Positions 7,354 through 16,814 of a stretch of DNA of 54,875 nucleotides are shown piece by piece. The translations under genes and the position numbers were made by a program. Source of the stretch: Pegethrix bostrychoides GSE-TBD4-15B. Its GTDB lineage: Bacteria; Cyanobacteriota; Cyanobacteriia; Elainellales; Elainellaceae. Every line of letters begins with the position of its first letter. The stretch's first letter is position 1. The stretch spans positions 1 through 54,875 of the forward strand of contig JAHHHV010000014.1 in assembly GCA_019359155.1 (NCBI GenBank), written 5' to 3'. The notes below the pieces were generated by a model. It was not told where the DNA came from and made no database searches. It saw nothing but the letters and a program-made list of their open reading frames with translations.

Positions 7354-10300
7354 ATGTCTTCAGAGCGTTCGCCCGATTTGCTCAGTCCCCTCCAGCTAGC
7401 GTCTGACTCGTCTTCTAGCCTTACGTCTGACCTTACTTCCGACGATTTCTATAGTCCGGTGAGCGGCGTTTCCTTAAGTCCCGTGGCGCAAAAGTCCCAA
7501 GACGACTTTCAGCGACGGCACATTGCCCCCAACGCCGCCGAGATCGAAGCGATGCTGGGCAAGCTGGAGCTAGAGTCGCTGCAGGCTCTGGTCGAGCGAG
7601 CCGTGCCCGCCGCAATCCGGATTCATCGCCCGTTGCAGACTGGAGCCGCGCGTTCGGAGCCAGAGTTACTAGCTGAGCTGAAGGCGATTGCCTCCAAAAA
7701 TCAGATTTTCCGCTCCTATATCGGCATGGGGTATGCCAACTGCTTCACCCCTACCGTCATTCAGCGCAACATCCTCGAAAATCCCGGCTGGTATACCCAA
7801 TACACGCCCTACCAGCCCGAAATTGCTCAGGGTCGGCTGGAAGCGCTGCTCAACTACCAGACGCTGATTATCGACCTGACCGGATTGGAGATTGCCAACG
7901 CCTCGCTGCTGGATGAGGGAACGGCTGCGGCTGAAGCAATGACCATGAGCTACGGGCTGTCTAAGAGCCACGCCAAGCGATTCTGGGTTTCGGAGCTTTG
8001 CCATCCGCAGACGATTGACGTGGTGAAAACACGAGCCTTACCGCTGGGGATCGAGATCATCGTGGGCGATCATCGGCAGGCCGAGCTAGATGGCACATTT
8101 GGGCTGCTGCTGCAATATCCAGCCACCGACGGCGCGGTGTACGACTACGAAAGCGTGATTCAACAGGCTCATCAGGCGGGTACTTTAGTGACGGTGGCGG
8201 CGGATCTGCTCAGCCTGACGCTGCTGAAACCGCCCGGTGAGTTTGGAGCCGATATTGTCGTGGGCAACAGTCAGCGGTTTGGCGTGCCGATGGGCTATGG
8301 GGGGCCTCACGCCGCCTTCTTTGCCACCCGTGAAACCTACAAGCGGCAGATTCCGGGGCGACTGGTGGGCATCTCGCGCGATGTGACTGGACAGCCTGCG
8401 CTGCGGCTAGCGCTACAAACTCGCGAGCAGCATATCCGCCGCGACAAGGCCACCAGCAATATCTGCACGGCGCAGGTGCTGCTGGCAATCATGGCTGGAA
8501 TGTATGCGGTCTATCACGGAGCAGACGGGCTGCGCCGGATCGCCAGCCAGATTCACAGCCTGACGGTGAGTTTGGCAACAGGCTTGAGCGAGTTAGGCTA
8601 CAGCTTGGGCAGTCAGCCCTATTTTGATACACTGCGGGTCGAGGTGGGGCATCAGCAGGCCGAAATCCTCAGCCGCGCTCTGCTGCATCAGATCAACCTG
8701 CGGCCTCTTGGCAAGACAGCAGTTGGCATCTCGCTGGATGAAACTACGCGCCCAGAAGATGTGCAGGAGCTGCTGGCGATTTTTGCAGGTGCGCCTGTGC
8801 CCCATGCCGTGATTGACTCCAGCCTGCAAATCCCAGATGCCCTCCAGCGCCATACGCCCTACCTAACGCACCCGGTCTTCAGCCGCTACCAGTCTGAAAC
8901 CGAGCTGCTGCGCTACATGCACCGCCTACAGGCTAAAGACCTGTCGCTAACCACAGCGATGATTCCGCTGGGTTCCTGCACGATGAAGCTGAACGCCACC
9001 TCCGAGATGATTCCAGTGACCTGGCCGGAGTTTGCCAATCTGCACCCGTTTGTGCCGCTGAATCAGGCCGAGGGCTATCAGATCATGTTCCGGCAGCTCG
9101 AAACTTGGCTGGCTGAGATTACAGGCTTTGACGGGATTTCGCTTCAGCCCAACGCCGGGTCGCAAGGCGAATATACGGGTCTGCTGGTGATTCGTCAGTA
9201 CCATCAGCAGCGTGGGGAAGCGCACCGGCATATTTGCCTGATCCCGGAATCGGCTCACGGCACAAATCCGGCTAGTGCAGTGATGGCCGGGATGAAGGTC
9301 GTGCCCGTCGCCTGTGACGAGCAGGGCAATATCGACATCGCAGATTTGACGGCCAAAGCCGAGAAACATGCGGCCAATCTGGCAGCGCTGATGGTGACGT
9401 ATCCTTCCACACATGGCGTATTTGAGGCCGGAATTTTGGAGATCTGTGAGGCGGTGCATCGGCAGGGCGGTCAGGTTTATATGGACGGAGCCAACATGAA
9501 CGCGCAGGTGGGACTCTGCCGCCCCGCTGACTTTGGAGCCGATGTCTGCCACCTTAACCTGCATAAAACCTTCTGCATCCCGCATGGCGGTGGCGGTCCC
9601 GGCATGGGGCCGATTGGCGTGAAGGCGCACCTGATTCCGTTCCTGCCCGGTCATTCAGTCGTGACAATGCCCAGCAAAACGCCCAATCAGACAGCTGCGC
9701 AGATTGGCGCAGTGGCGGCAGCTCCCTGGGGCAGCGGCGCGATTCTGCCGATCTCCTGGATGTACATTGGCCTGATGGGTGGAGCCGGACTCACCCGCGC
9801 TACTGAGGTGGCCATCCTCAACGCCAACTACATTGCCAAACGGCTAGAAGGCCACTACCCGGTGCTTTACAAAGGCGAGAGCGGTTTAGTGGCACATGAG
9901 TGCATTCTCGATCTGCGGCAGTTTAAAAAGTCGGCTGGCATCGAAGTTGACGACATTGCCAAGCGACTGATTGACTATGGGTTTCACCCGCCTACGGTAT
10001 CTTGGCCCGTTGCCGGCACGATCATGGTCGAACCTACCGAGAGCGAGTCGAAGGCAGAGCTGGATCGCTTCTGTGACGCGATGATTGCGATCCGACAGGA
10101 GATTGCGGCCATTGAGTCTGGCGAGGCCGACCCGCAAAACAACCTGCTCAAACATGCGCCTCACTCGGCGGCGACGCTGCTGAGCGACGACTGGGATCGC
10201 CCCTATTCGCGGCAGCAGGCGGCTTACCCGACCGCATGGACGCGCCAGCATAAGTTCTGGGCGGCGGTGGATCGGATTGACAATGCTTACGGCGACCGTC

Positions 10301-10359
10301 ATTTGGTCTGCGCCTGTCTGCCCATGCAGGCTTACGCTGACCAGAGCATGGTAAATTGA
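7354..10359 (+). CDS. gcvP: Glycine dehydrogenase (decarboxylating), P-protein of the glycine cleavage system
   Basis: The P-protein decarboxylates glycine with PLP and passes the aminomethyl group to the lipoyl H-protein. In cyanobacteria it takes part in photorespiratory glycine metabolism. The fused alpha-beta type is clear: the N-terminal half begins near [15 protein letters not shown], and the C-terminal half has [17 protein letters not shown] with the PLP lysine and the glycine-rich loop. Starting at ATG 7354 gives 1001 residues, near the family's usual length. A TTG at 7279 would add 25 residues inside a repeat. Neither start has a clear ribosome binding site. The first 50 or so residues are Ser-rich and poorly conserved by eye. 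The other cleavage-system genes (gcvT, gcvH) are not in the window. Confidence 0.96.
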   Translation: MSSERSPDLLSPLQLASDSSSSLTSDLTSDDFYSPVSGVSLSPVAQKSQDDFQRRHIAPNAAEIEAMLGKLELESLQALVERAVPAAIRIHRPLQTGAARSEPELLAELKAIASKNQIFRSYIGMGYANCFTPTVIQRNILENPGWYTQYTPYQPEIAQGRLEALLNYQTLIIDLTGLEIANASLLDEGTAAAEAMTMSYGLSKSHAKRFWVSELCHPQTIDVVKTRALPLGIEIIVGDHRQAELDGTFGLLLQYPATDGAVYDYESVIQQAHQAGTLVTVAADLLSLTLLKPPGEFGADIVVGNSQRFGVPMGYGGPHAAFFATRETYKRQIPGRLVGISRDVTGQPALRLALQTREQHIRRDKATSNICTAQVLLAIMAGMYAVYHGADGLRRIASQIHSLTVSLATGLSELGYSLGSQPYFDTLRVEVGHQQAEILSRALLHQINLRPLGKTAVGISLDETTRPEDVQELLAIFAGAPVPHAVIDSSLQIPDALQRHTPYLTHPVFSRYQSETELLRYMHRLQAKDLSLTTAMIPLGSCTMKLNATSEMIPVTWPEFANLHPFVPLNQAEGYQIMFRQLETWLAEITGFDGISLQPNAGSQGEYTGLLVIRQYHQQRGEAHRHICLIPESAHGTNPASAVMAGMKVVPVACDEQGNIDIADLTAKAEKHAANLAALMVTYPSTHGVFEAGILEICEAVHRQGGQVYMDGANMNAQVGLCRPADFGADVCHLNLHKTFCIPHGGGGPGMGPIGVKAHLIPFLPGHSVVTMPSKTPNQTAAQIGAVAAAPWGSGAILPISWMYIGLMGGAGLTRATEVAILNANYIAKRLEGHYPVLYKGESGLVAHECILDLRQFKKSAGIEVDDIAKRLIDYGFHPPTVSWPVAGTIMVEPTESESKAELDRFCDAMIAIRQEIAAIESGEADPQNNLLKHAPHSAATLLSDDWDRPYSRQQAAYPTAWTRQHKFWAAVDRIDNAYGDRHLVCACLPMQAYADQSMVN

Positions 10360-10408
10360 CCTCTGTACCAAATCTCTGATTGCCGCAGGTTTGCGGCACT
10401 GGCGCTCT

Positions 10409-12754
10409 ATGATTCCAGATACCGATCGGAGCTGGCTTGAGCTACGCGATTTTTTGCAGGCGCAGCTCAAACCCACCGATGCCATTCTCGCACCGATTGA
10501 GTTTCTAGACGAATTTCCGTCTCAAAGCTATCCCTACAATGTTGCGGGTACTGTTTCACTAGAGAAATTTGAATTCGTCGTATTTCATAAAGGAATGCTC
10601 GCAGACGTAAACTTTGAATTTACGCTGCAGGTGTTTGACCGCTTCCAGCCTGTTTTTGCCAATCCGGTCTTTGTCGTTTACAGCGCGAATTCCATCCCCA
10701 ATCTGCCAGATCCCAATTCAGCCGATCTCAACCCATTGCTGGCGCAGATTAAACAAACTAGATTGACTTCAGATGTTCAACCAACTCAGCGCTGTGCAAT
10801 TGTCGTCACGACCTACAACAATTCGGCAGCGCTAGCCAAAACTCTGCCTGCAATTGCCGAGCTGGGGATGCCCATACTGCTCGTTGACGATGGCTCAACT
10901 GAGCCGCACGCGAGGCTCAATCAGCAGATTGTCTCAGGATTAGATCCAGCTCAGGTGAGCTTGCTGAATCTCCCTAGCCACCAACAGCAGCCCACCGCCT
11001 TGAATGCGGGTCTCTCGTATTGGCTAGCTGACCGCTCGATTGAGTGGATTTCTTGCTTTGCCGATCATGTGCAGGTACAGCCCGATCTATTTCAGCAGCT
11101 CAGGCTGGTGCAGGATCGCGAACGCTATCCGCTGATTACGGGCTACGACGCGCCTGAACATTCCGGGATAGAAGCCGTGATTGGGAACCAGACTGTGCAG
11201 CTTAAAACCGCCACTTCGGGGCAGCATCTTCACGCCCACCGCCAATATTGGCAGGATGTGCTGCCCATCCCGACGCTCTATGCAGCCGATCAGCTCAGAC
11301 TGGGGCAGGGAAGCGATGCCGACTGGTGGATTACGGCTTGGTCGCCCAACTCAATTGTAAAGCGCGGTGGCCATGTCGTCTGCATTCCCAATCTGGTGGC
11401 GAGCTTTGACGCAGCTCCAAAACAGCTGGCCACAGCGTTAGAACCTGCTGTTGAGCGCATCTTAACCGATCTCAGCTTGCATGGCGTGAAGGTGCTGGTG
11501 GATGGCTTTAATCTTCAGCTCACGAAAGGGACGGGAATTAAAACTTACGGGCTGAGCCTAGTTGAGGCATTACAGCAGATGAACGCGCAGGTCGATGTAT
11601 TGCTGAGTCGGGGTGGATATAAGTCTAATGAAATTTTGGACGAGATTTTCTTTTTTGATAATCAAACCTCACAGCAGGATCTTCTGACCGTCAGCAAGTG
11701 GATCTTAAAGTCTCTGTCGCCGCTCTATCGCGCCAAGCGCCGCAAGTCGTTTGCAGGGCTGGTGGTGAAGCGCGGCCAATATAGCGAAGACTTCATGAAA
11801 TACGCGACTTCTTTTAGCTTACCGCAGTGCTATGACTTGGCGAATGGCCTGTACAACAAGCTGCGCTGGACAACTCAGGTTGCGATTGCTGAAAAGGTTG
11901 ACATTTGGCACGCGACCTATCCGTTGCCGATGCAGGTGCGGGGTGCTAAAAAAATCACGACCGTTCACGATTTAATCCCGTTTCGATTACCCTACGCGAC
12001 ACTTGATGACAAGAAAGTATTCTATTTCAAAGTTCGGGACGCGCTCAAAGATTCTGCTGTCACGATTACAGTTTCTGAAAACTCGAAGCAAGATCTGCTC
12101 ACTTACTACGACGCAGACCCAGACAAAATTATCGTGACCTACCAGCCGATTGCCCTGAAGCCGCTGGATGCTGGCGAGGCAGAAATTGCATTCTTCCTGC
12201 GCCGCTATGGCCTGAAGTTCCAGAACTATATTTTGTTTGTTGGAGCAATTGAACCCAAAAAGAACGTCGGCAGACTGATTGATGCCTACGCCTCAATGGA
12301 CACGGATATGCCGCTGGTGATCGTGGGTAAAAAGGGCTGGCTTTGGGAAGATGAGCTAGGCAAAATGAACCTGATCGACAGCAAGCAGAAAACCATCAAG
12401 CTGCTGGAATACATCTCAGTCGAGAGCCTGCGCTATCTCTACAGCGGCGCTTACTGTCTGGTGTTCCCCTCGCTCTACGAAGGCTTCGGCCTGCCGCCCT
12501 TGGAGGCCATGAGCTTTGGCTGTCCAGTGATTACCGCCAACGTCTCCTGCCTGCCCGAAATCTGCGGAGATGCAGCGCTCTATGTCGACCCCTACAGCGT
12601 TCAAGATATCAAGGCCAAGCTGGAAACTCTGATTTCAGACTCCCAGCTGCGCGAGCGGCTCGTGCGCTCTGGCAAAGTCAATGCTCAGGCGTTCAGCGCG
12701 GCCAACTATCAAAAGCGGCTACATCAGGCATACCGCAAGGCGTTAGAGTCATAA
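10409..12754 (+). CDS. Two-domain glycosyltransferase (GT2-like plus GT4)
   Basis: The protein is about 781 residues from ATG 10409; a TTG at 10391 would add six. The middle N-terminal part looks like a GT-A (GT2) domain with CAIVVTTYNNSA and ILLVDDGST. The C-terminal half, from about residue 355, is a GT-B, GT4-type transferase: GTGIKTYGLSLVEAL, IVTYQPI, LFVGAIEPKKNVGRL, and the C-terminal nucleotide-sugar motif YEGFGLPPLEAMSFGCPVI with E/G conserved. It probably builds a cell-surface glycan or polysaccharide using two successive transfers. The N-terminal ~95 residues match nothing I recognise. The stop codon lies within a tandem repeat. It is convergent with apcF. Confidence 0.82.
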   Translation: MIPDTDRSWLELRDFLQAQLKPTDAILAPIEFLDEFPSQSYPYNVAGTVSLEKFEFVVFHKGMLADVNFEFTLQVFDRFQPVFANPVFVVYSANSIPNLPDPNSADLNPLLAQIKQTRLTSDVQPTQRCAIVVTTYNNSAALAKTLPAIAELGMPILLVDDGSTEPHARLNQQIVSGLDPAQVSLLNLPSHQQQPTALNAGLSYWLADRSIEWISCFADHVQVQPDLFQQLRLVQDRERYPLITGYDAPEHSGIEAVIGNQTVQLKTATSGQHLHAHRQYWQDVLPIPTLYAADQLRLGQGSDADWWITAWSPNSIVKRGGHVVCIPNLVASFDAAPKQLATALEPAVERILTDLSLHGVKVLVDGFNLQLTKGTGIKTYGLSLVEALQQMNAQVDVLLSRGGYKSNEILDEIFFFDNQTSQQDLLTVSKWILKSLSPLYRAKRRKSFAGLVVKRGQYSEDFMKYATSFSLPQCYDLANGLYNKLRWTTQVAIAEKVDIWHATYPLPMQVRGAKKITTVHDLIPFRLPYATLDDKKVFYFKVRDALKDSAVTITVSENSKQDLLTYYDADPDKIIVTYQPIALKPLDAGEAEIAFFLRRYGLKFQNYILFVGAIEPKKNVGRLIDAYASMDTDMPLVIVGKKGWLWEDELGKMNLIDSKQKTIKLLEYISVESLRYLYSGAYCLVFPSLYEGFGLPPLEAMSFGCPVITANVSCLPEICGDAALYVDPYSVQDIKAKLETLISDSQLRERLVRSGKVNAQAFSAANYQKRLHQAYRKALES

Positions 12755-12797
12755 AGTAATGAGAGTTATAAAGTAATGAGAGTCATAAAGTAATGAC
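12747..12797. repeat. Three tandem 17-bp repeats spanning the glycosyltransferase stop codon
   Basis: AGTCATAAAGTAATGAG at 12747-12763 is followed by near-identical copies at 12764-12780 and 12781-12797, each with one or two changes. The stop codon TAA (12752-12754) is inside the first copy, so each further copy carries a decoy stop. Confidence 0.9.
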
Positions 12798-12813
12798 GTT
12801 CTAGCTAGCCATG

Positions 12814-12846
12814 AAAAACAGGGAGAACGCTTGAGCATCTTCCCTG
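12814..12846 (-). terminator. Probable terminator of apcF
   Basis: Read leftwards, CAGGGA...TCCCTG arms (12841-12846 and 12819-12824) enclose an imperfect stem and are followed directly by five U residues (12814-12818). It lies about 40 bases after the apcF stop. Confidence 0.6.
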
Positions 12847-12883
12847 CTTCAATCAACACCCACAAATATTTAACTCACCTGGT

Positions 12884-13393
12884 TTAGATATCCGTCTCGC
12901 TGAGCTGGCGCGTGATGTAGTCAAACGGCTGGTCGAGATAGTCGCCCGCTGGAATTCCGGCGGCGGCCACCTGCTCTCGGACGATATCTTTCATGATTTG
13001 CACGCCTATAACCGTGGGGCCAATCGGCACAGCCAACGAGTTGTAGGTTTCGCGCAGGCCGTAGAGGACGCGCTCGTCTAGTACGTCGTTGTTGCCAGCC
13101 ACCAGCGCGTAGCTTGCGTAGCGCAAGTAGTAGTCCATATCGCGCAGGCAGGCGGCGTAGCGGCGAGTCGTGTAGGCATTGCCGCCCGGTCGAATCAGCT
13201 CAGGCTGGTCTTCAAACAGCTGGAGTCCGGCCTGCTTGACAATGGCTGCCGCATTGCCGTTGATGACTGCCGCCGCCTGGACGCGAGCGGTTCCGCTTTC
13301 AAAATAAGACTTTAGGCTATCGAGCGCATTCCGGTCGAGATAACGTCCGGTGCTGTCGTAGTTTTTGATGAGGCTAGTTACTGCGTCCCGCAT
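12884..13393 (-). CDS. apcF: Allophycocyanin beta-18 (phycobilisome core) subunit ApcF
   Basis: This 169-residue phycobiliprotein matches the beta-18 form of allophycocyanin, which sits in the phycobilisome core next to the terminal emitter ApcE. It has YDSTGRYLDRNALDSLKSYF near the N-terminus, RPGGNAYTTRRYAACLRDMDYYLRY with the methyl-asparagine context and the bilin-binding Cys, and LDERVLYGLRETYNSL. The extended loop LFEDQPELIRPGG and VREQVAAAGI separate it from the ordinary ApcB. ATG 13393 is chosen because GGGAGAGA lies about nine bases upstream and the family begins MRDAV. A TTG at 13411 would read through that site. It is divergent from glnA. Confidence 0.93.
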   Translation of the reverse strand: MRDAVTSLIKNYDSTGRYLDRNALDSLKSYFESGTARVQAAAVINGNAAAIVKQAGLQLFEDQPELIRPGGNAYTTRRYAACLRDMDYYLRYASYALVAGNNDVLDERVLYGLRETYNSLAVPIGPTVIGVQIMKDIVREQVAAAGIPAGDYLDQPFDYITRQLSETDI

Positions 13394-13684
13394 GGCGAGT
13401 CTCTCTCCCAAATTTGTGTATCAATCTGCTTATTTCAAAGTTGACCCGCTCAGATCGCCCATAGCCTTGAAGCTATTGCTGAAAAGCTACCGCTTGAAGC
13501 TGCTGATCTAAACCCGTCGGCCAAGCCTCAGTCTATCATGCGCTGTTTGCTAGATTTTGACTCTCACTGCCTTGATCGCGCTGTCCTCTGTTAAGTTTTT
13601 TGTCTGGACTTTTGCCTGGGCTTTTGTCTAGGTTGGCAGCTGTCTGTACTGTTCAACACATTCTGCTAAACTTGCCGTCAATTT

Positions 13685-13726
13685 GTATATTTGGATACAA
13701 AACTTGGACAAGCCTATTTCTAGACT
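13685..13726 (+). promoter_or_regulatory. NtcA-activated glnA promoter
   Basis: GTA-N8-TAC at 13685-13698 is an exact NtcA consensus. Exactly 22 bases later TAGACT (13721-13726) fits the TAN3T -10 box. This spacing is the canonical class II NtcA-activated arrangement, so glnA should be induced under nitrogen limitation. Based on pattern and known cyanobacterial promoters. Confidence 0.9.
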
Positions 13727-13777
13727 CGCAAATAGCCGTAAGAGCTAATCCCGAAGCTAAGGAGTAGTAAGCACCCC

Positions 13778-15193
13778 ATGTCAACTGCACAAGAGATCTT
13801 GACGATGATCGAAGATCAGGGAATCGAGTTAATCGACCTGAAATTCGTTGACCTGTACGGCATTTGGCAGCACTGCACGTTTCACAAGAGCCTGATTGAC
13901 GAAGAGTCGTTTGTGAACACAGGCGGCGTCGCGTTTGATGGCTCCAGTATCCGAGGCTGGAAGGCGATCAACGCCTCTGACATGGCGATGGTGCCTGACC
14001 CTACCACTGCCTGGATCGACCCGTTCATGGAAGTGCCGACGCTCAGCATGATCTGCACGATTGTTGACCCACGCACCCAGCAGATGTATGAGCGCGACCC
14101 GCGTTCGATTGCCCAAAAAGCGATTGACTATTTAATTTCAACCGGGATTGGCGATAAAGTCTACTGCGGCCCAGAGCCGGAATTCTTTATTTTTGACAGC
14201 ATCCAGTACGGTCAGTCAGGGCATGAGAGCTACTTCTTCATTGACTCAGACGAAGGCAACTGGAACTCTGGCAAGGATTCCAGCCTCGGCCACAAGATTG
14301 GCAAGAAGCGCGGTTACTTCCCAGTCGCCCCATCCGACATGTTGCAAGATATCCGCACCGAGATGCTGCTGACGATGGCGCGCTGCGGTGTGCCGATTGA
14401 GAAGCACCACCACGAAGTTGCGGGCGGCGGGCAGTGCGAGCTGGGTATCCGCTTCTCGGATCTGGTTCATGCAGCGGACTACGTGCTCACCTATAAATAC
14501 GTGGTCAAAAACGTGGCGCGCAAATATGGCAAAACGGCCACCTTTATGCCGAAGCCAATCCACGACGACAACGGCACCGGCATGCACAGCCACATGTCGA
14601 TTTGGAAAGACGGCCAGCCCTTGTTTGCAGGCGACAAATATGCTGGATTGAGCCAGATGGCGCTCTGGTTTATTGGCGGCTTGATCCAACATGCGCCTGC
14701 GATTCTGGCCTTCACCAACCCGACGGTGAATTCTTACAAGCGGTTGGTTCCGGGCTTTGAAGCGCCAGTCAACCTGGCTTACTCAGCCGGCAACCGCTCC
14801 GCCTCGATTCGGATTCCGCTCTCTGGCAGCAACCCCAAGGCTAAGCGCCTAGAGTTCCGCTGCCCGGATGCCTCCAGCAACCCCTACCTCACCTTCTCAG
14901 CCATGCTCTGCGCCGGACTCGACGGCATCAAAAACCAGACTGATCCGGGCGAGCCACTGGATGTGGATATCTATGAGATGGCTCCTGAAGATCTGGCCAA
15001 AGTGCCCAAGGCTCCAGCCAACCTGGGCGAAGCGCTGGCCTGCCTCGAAAAAGATCACGAGTTCCTGACCGTCGGCGGTGTCTTCCCGGAAGATTTCATC
15101 GCTAACTGGATTTCGCTGAAGCTGGAGGGCGAGGTGAAGCCGCTGAGCAAGCTGCCGCACCCCTATGAGTTTGAGCTGTATTACGACTGTTAA
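13778..15193 (+). CDS. glnA: Glutamine synthetase, type I
   Basis: GSI condenses ammonium and glutamate with ATP and is the main nitrogen entry point. The 471-residue length is right for the dodecameric GSI. Visible motifs are [20 protein letters not shown], the glutamate-binding [12 protein letters not shown] and NRSASIRIP, and the ATP-site [10 protein letters not shown] context. AAGGAG at 13759-13764 precedes the ATG by 13 bases. In cyanobacteria this enzyme is controlled by NtcA and by small inactivating proteins rather than adenylylation. The upstream NtcA site and the glutamine riboswitch plus small gene directly downstream fit that scheme. A strong terminator follows. Confidence 0.98.
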   Translation: MSTAQEILTMIEDQGIELIDLKFVDLYGIWQHCTFHKSLIDEESFVNTGGVAFDGSSIRGWKAINASDMAMVPDPTTAWIDPFMEVPTLSMICTIVDPRTQQMYERDPRSIAQKAIDYLISTGIGDKVYCGPEPEFFIFDSIQYGQSGHESYFFIDSDEGNWNSGKDSSLGHKIGKKRGYFPVAPSDMLQDIRTEMLLTMARCGVPIEKHHHEVAGGGQCELGIRFSDLVHAADYVLTYKYVVKNVARKYGKTATFMPKPIHDDNGTGMHSHMSIWKDGQPLFAGDKYAGLSQMALWFIGGLIQHAPAILAFTNPTVNSYKRLVPGFEAPVNLAYSAGNRSASIRIPLSGSNPKAKRLEFRCPDASSNPYLTFSAMLCAGLDGIKNQTDPGEPLDVDIYEMAPEDLAKVPKAPANLGEALACLEKDHEFLTVGGVFPEDFIANWISLKLEGEVKPLSKLPHPYEFELYYDC

Positions 15194-15239
15194 TCGCTGA
15201 CTGCTAATTACTGGCTGCTAAAAACCAACCGAGACTTGC

Positions 15240-15269
15240 GGAGGCTCTTTTCACAGAGCCTCCTTTTTT
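15240..15269 (+). terminator. Intrinsic terminator after glnA
   Basis: GGAGGCTC (15240-15247) pairs perfectly with GAGCCTCC (15256-15263) across an eight-base loop and is followed by six T. It lies about 47 bases after the glnA stop and separates glnA from the riboswitch-controlled gene. Confidence 0.93.
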
Positions 15270-15350
15270 ACCGATTAGAGCTTTGTTAAGAATTATGAGA
15301 ATTTACGTTCAAGCTCAAAACGGTAGCTTAAGATACAGAAGTAATCAAAA

Positions 15351-15441
15351 AACGTTCATCCTGCTTTGAATTGCGGAGGCTAAGCGATTAGTTTAAGCAT
15401 CTCTCGCAGGACGGAAATAGGGAATCTCCCGAAGGAACGCG
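15351..15441 (+). ncRNA. Glutamine riboswitch (glnA RNA / Downstream-peptide class)
   Basis: The leader of the DUF4278 gene contains the hallmarks of the cyanobacterial glutamine aptamer. P1 is CGTTC (15353-15357) with GAACG (15435-15439). A second stem is TCCTGC (15359-15364) with GCAGGA (15406-15411). The conserved GGACGGAAATAGG is followed by a small GGGA/TCCC hairpin (15420-15430) and then CGAAGGAACGCG. Known members sense glutamine and lie upstream of glutamine-synthetase inactivating factor genes or small peptides in cyanobacteria. The expression platform between 15442 and the AGGAG at 15472 was not modelled. Confidence 0.85.
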
Positions 15442-15485
15442 CCCACTTAACCCTACAAAAGTGACGAGTTCAGGAGCTGATTGCT

Positions 15486-15914
15486 ATGAAATTTAGATAT
15501 CGTGGCGCTGAGTATCAAGACCAAATGCCCTCGGATGCTCAGATTCAAACCGAGCGCACCGCTCAATATCGCGGCCATGCTTATACCGTCGTTCAACCCA
15601 GCCATCCAGGCTCACAGGCTCGCGCTGGTCTGAGCTATCGGGGCGTGCCCTACCGCGTCACCGAGACGGGCAAAAACGAAACCCTCACGCCCAGAGAGCG
15701 AGCTGAGCTGAGCCGCGCCAAGCCGAGTCCGGTGCGCTGCCAGTCACCTTTGGCGGTTCACACCCGCGAGCAAATGGTGGATGCCAGCAGTCAAGTCCAT
15801 CGCCAAACCATCATGAAGTATCTGCAACAGCGGATGCGGATTGCTAGAGCGAAGCGGGACGTGCGGCTGATGAACCAGCTTGAAGCTGAAATGCGTAATC
15901 TAGAGCTGAGCTAA
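15486..15914 (+). CDS. DUF4278 protein under a glutamine riboswitch, candidate glutamine synthetase regulator
   Basis: The 142-residue protein has three N-terminal YRG-type repeats (KFRYRGAEY, AQYRGHAY, LSYRGVPYRV), typical of the cyanobacterial DUF4278 family. A basic helical tail follows (HRQTIMKYLQQRMRIARAKRD, about residues 104-124). AGGAG at 15472-15476 precedes the ATG. Its position between glnA and a terminator, and its glutamine riboswitch leader, suggest it acts on nitrogen assimilation when glutamine is high. By analogy with GifB/IF17, whose gene is riboswitch-controlled in Synechocystis, it may bind and inhibit GlnA through its Arg-rich helix. That function is inference. I did not align it with IF7/IF17, and only general resemblance (basic, helical C-terminus) is seen. 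Confidence 0.75.
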   Translation: MKFRYRGAEYQDQMPSDAQIQTERTAQYRGHAYTVVQPSHPGSQARAGLSYRGVPYRVTETGKNETLTPRERAELSRAKPSPVRCQSPLAVHTREQMVDASSQVHRQTIMKYLQQRMRIARAKRDVRLMNQLEAEMRNLELS

Positions 15915-15946
15915 AACAGAAGTTGGAACGCATTGACATAAATTCT

Positions 15947-15971
15947 AGGAGGATCAGTCCTCCTTTTTTTT
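15947..15971 (+). terminator. Intrinsic terminator after the DUF4278 gene
   Basis: AGGAGGA (15947-15953) pairs with TCCTCCT (15958-15964) across a four-base loop, followed by seven T. It lies about 32 bases after the stop. Confidence 0.92.
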
Positions 15972-16186
15972 ATGGAAATTATCCGCGAGAGCAATGGCTT
16001 CTTGTAAAAGCGTGGTATCGACGTTGAGGCTTGTAGCCCTGTTCTGCGGCGGCGCTACGGTCTGATGATAGCGTTGCGGTTTCCCTACACCTGACCCTCT
16101 GCCACAATGGAGCCATTGCCCGCCCAGTTAGAATTATTTGTAGGGCAGTTTTTTAGGGCAGTACAGTTATGACAGGCTTTTAATAG

Positions 16187-16444
16187 GTGAGTCAGATGAC
16201 GCTCGCACAACTCCAAATGCTTGTGAAGTATGTCACCAATCAAAATGGTGAGACGACCGATGTGTTAGTGCCTCTGCCGGTTTGGCAGAGGTTGCTTGCA
16301 TCGCTGGCTGCTGAGGAAGCTTGGCAGGTTGATGAGGCAGAACCCAAGGCTAATATTTTGGCAGATTTGCAAGCGTCGATTCGGCAAGGCAGGGCGGGCG
16401 AGACGTTTCCGATTTCAGAGCTATGGGATGAGGCTGATGGCTGA
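16187..16444 (+). CDS. Probable antitoxin of a RelE/ParE-like pair
   Basis: This is an 85-residue acidic protein starting MSQMTLAQLQMLVKYVTN. It is encoded immediately before, and overlapping by eight bases (ATGGCTGA), a RelE/ParE-like toxin. The GETTDVLVPLPVWQRLLASL segment resembles cyanobacterial antitoxins of the small Phd/DUF2281-like kind, but I cannot assign a named family by eye. The C-terminal ASIRQGRAGETFPISELWDE is probably the toxin-wrapping tail. Gene order (antitoxin first) and overlap are typical of type II systems. The 215 bases before it, after the terminator, hold no gene. Confidence 0.65.
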   Translation: MSQMTLAQLQMLVKYVTNQNGETTDVLVPLPVWQRLLASLAAEEAWQVDEAEPKANILADLQASIRQGRAGETFPISELWDEADG

Positions 16445-16787
16445 TGGATCAGTCACCGTTCGATTTACGCTACCTTTTAAGCGCCGATTCAAATCTTTGG
16501 CAAAACGCTATCGCCAAATCCAGCAGGATATTCAGCCGATGATTGAGCAACTTCAGTCGGGTGTTTTTCTGGGCGACCAAATCAGCGGCACGGACTACAC
16601 TGTTTTCAAAGTGCGCGTTAAAAATAGTGATATCCCAGTGGGTAAAAGCGGTGGTTATCGGGTGATTTCTCAGGTGCTTTCGCCTGATGCGCTCTTGCTG
16701 CTGCTGATCTACGCCAAGTCTGACCAAGCCGATGTGACAACCGCCGAAATTGAAGCGGCTGTTGTGGAAGCTATCCATGAATCGTAA
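16437..16787 (+). CDS. RelE/ParE superfamily toxin-like protein
   Basis: From ATG 16437 this is a 116-residue basic protein with TLPFKRRFKSLAKRYRQI at the N-terminus, GTDYTVFKVRVKNSD, the conserved GKSGGYRVI strand, and LLLLIYAKSDQADVT at the C-terminus. This order fits the RelE/HigB-like mRNA interferase fold. Family members cut ribosome-bound mRNA or inhibit gyrase; which applies here cannot be said. The start is chosen because it overlaps the antitoxin stop and lies just before the conserved domain. Longer in-frame starts would run through the antitoxin gene. The pair sits at the left edge of an accessory island, 27 bases before the Roco gene. Confidence 0.78.
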   Translation: MADGSVTVRFTLPFKRRFKSLAKRYRQIQQDIQPMIEQLQSGVFLGDQISGTDYTVFKVRVKNSDIPVGKSGGYRVISQVLSPDALLLLLIYAKSDQADVTTAEIEAAVVEAIHES

Positions 16788-16814
16788 ATCCGTCCTACCC
16801 ACCCGCACTCCACC

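Noticed and set aside
8947..9654. 235-codon open frame antisense to gcvP
   Set aside because: It lies wholly within gcvP on the other strand and has no recognisable motifs. High GC content produces such shadows.
13394..13411. TTG start for apcF at 13411
   Set aside because: The family begins MRDAV and a GGGAGAGA ribosome binding site precedes ATG 13393.
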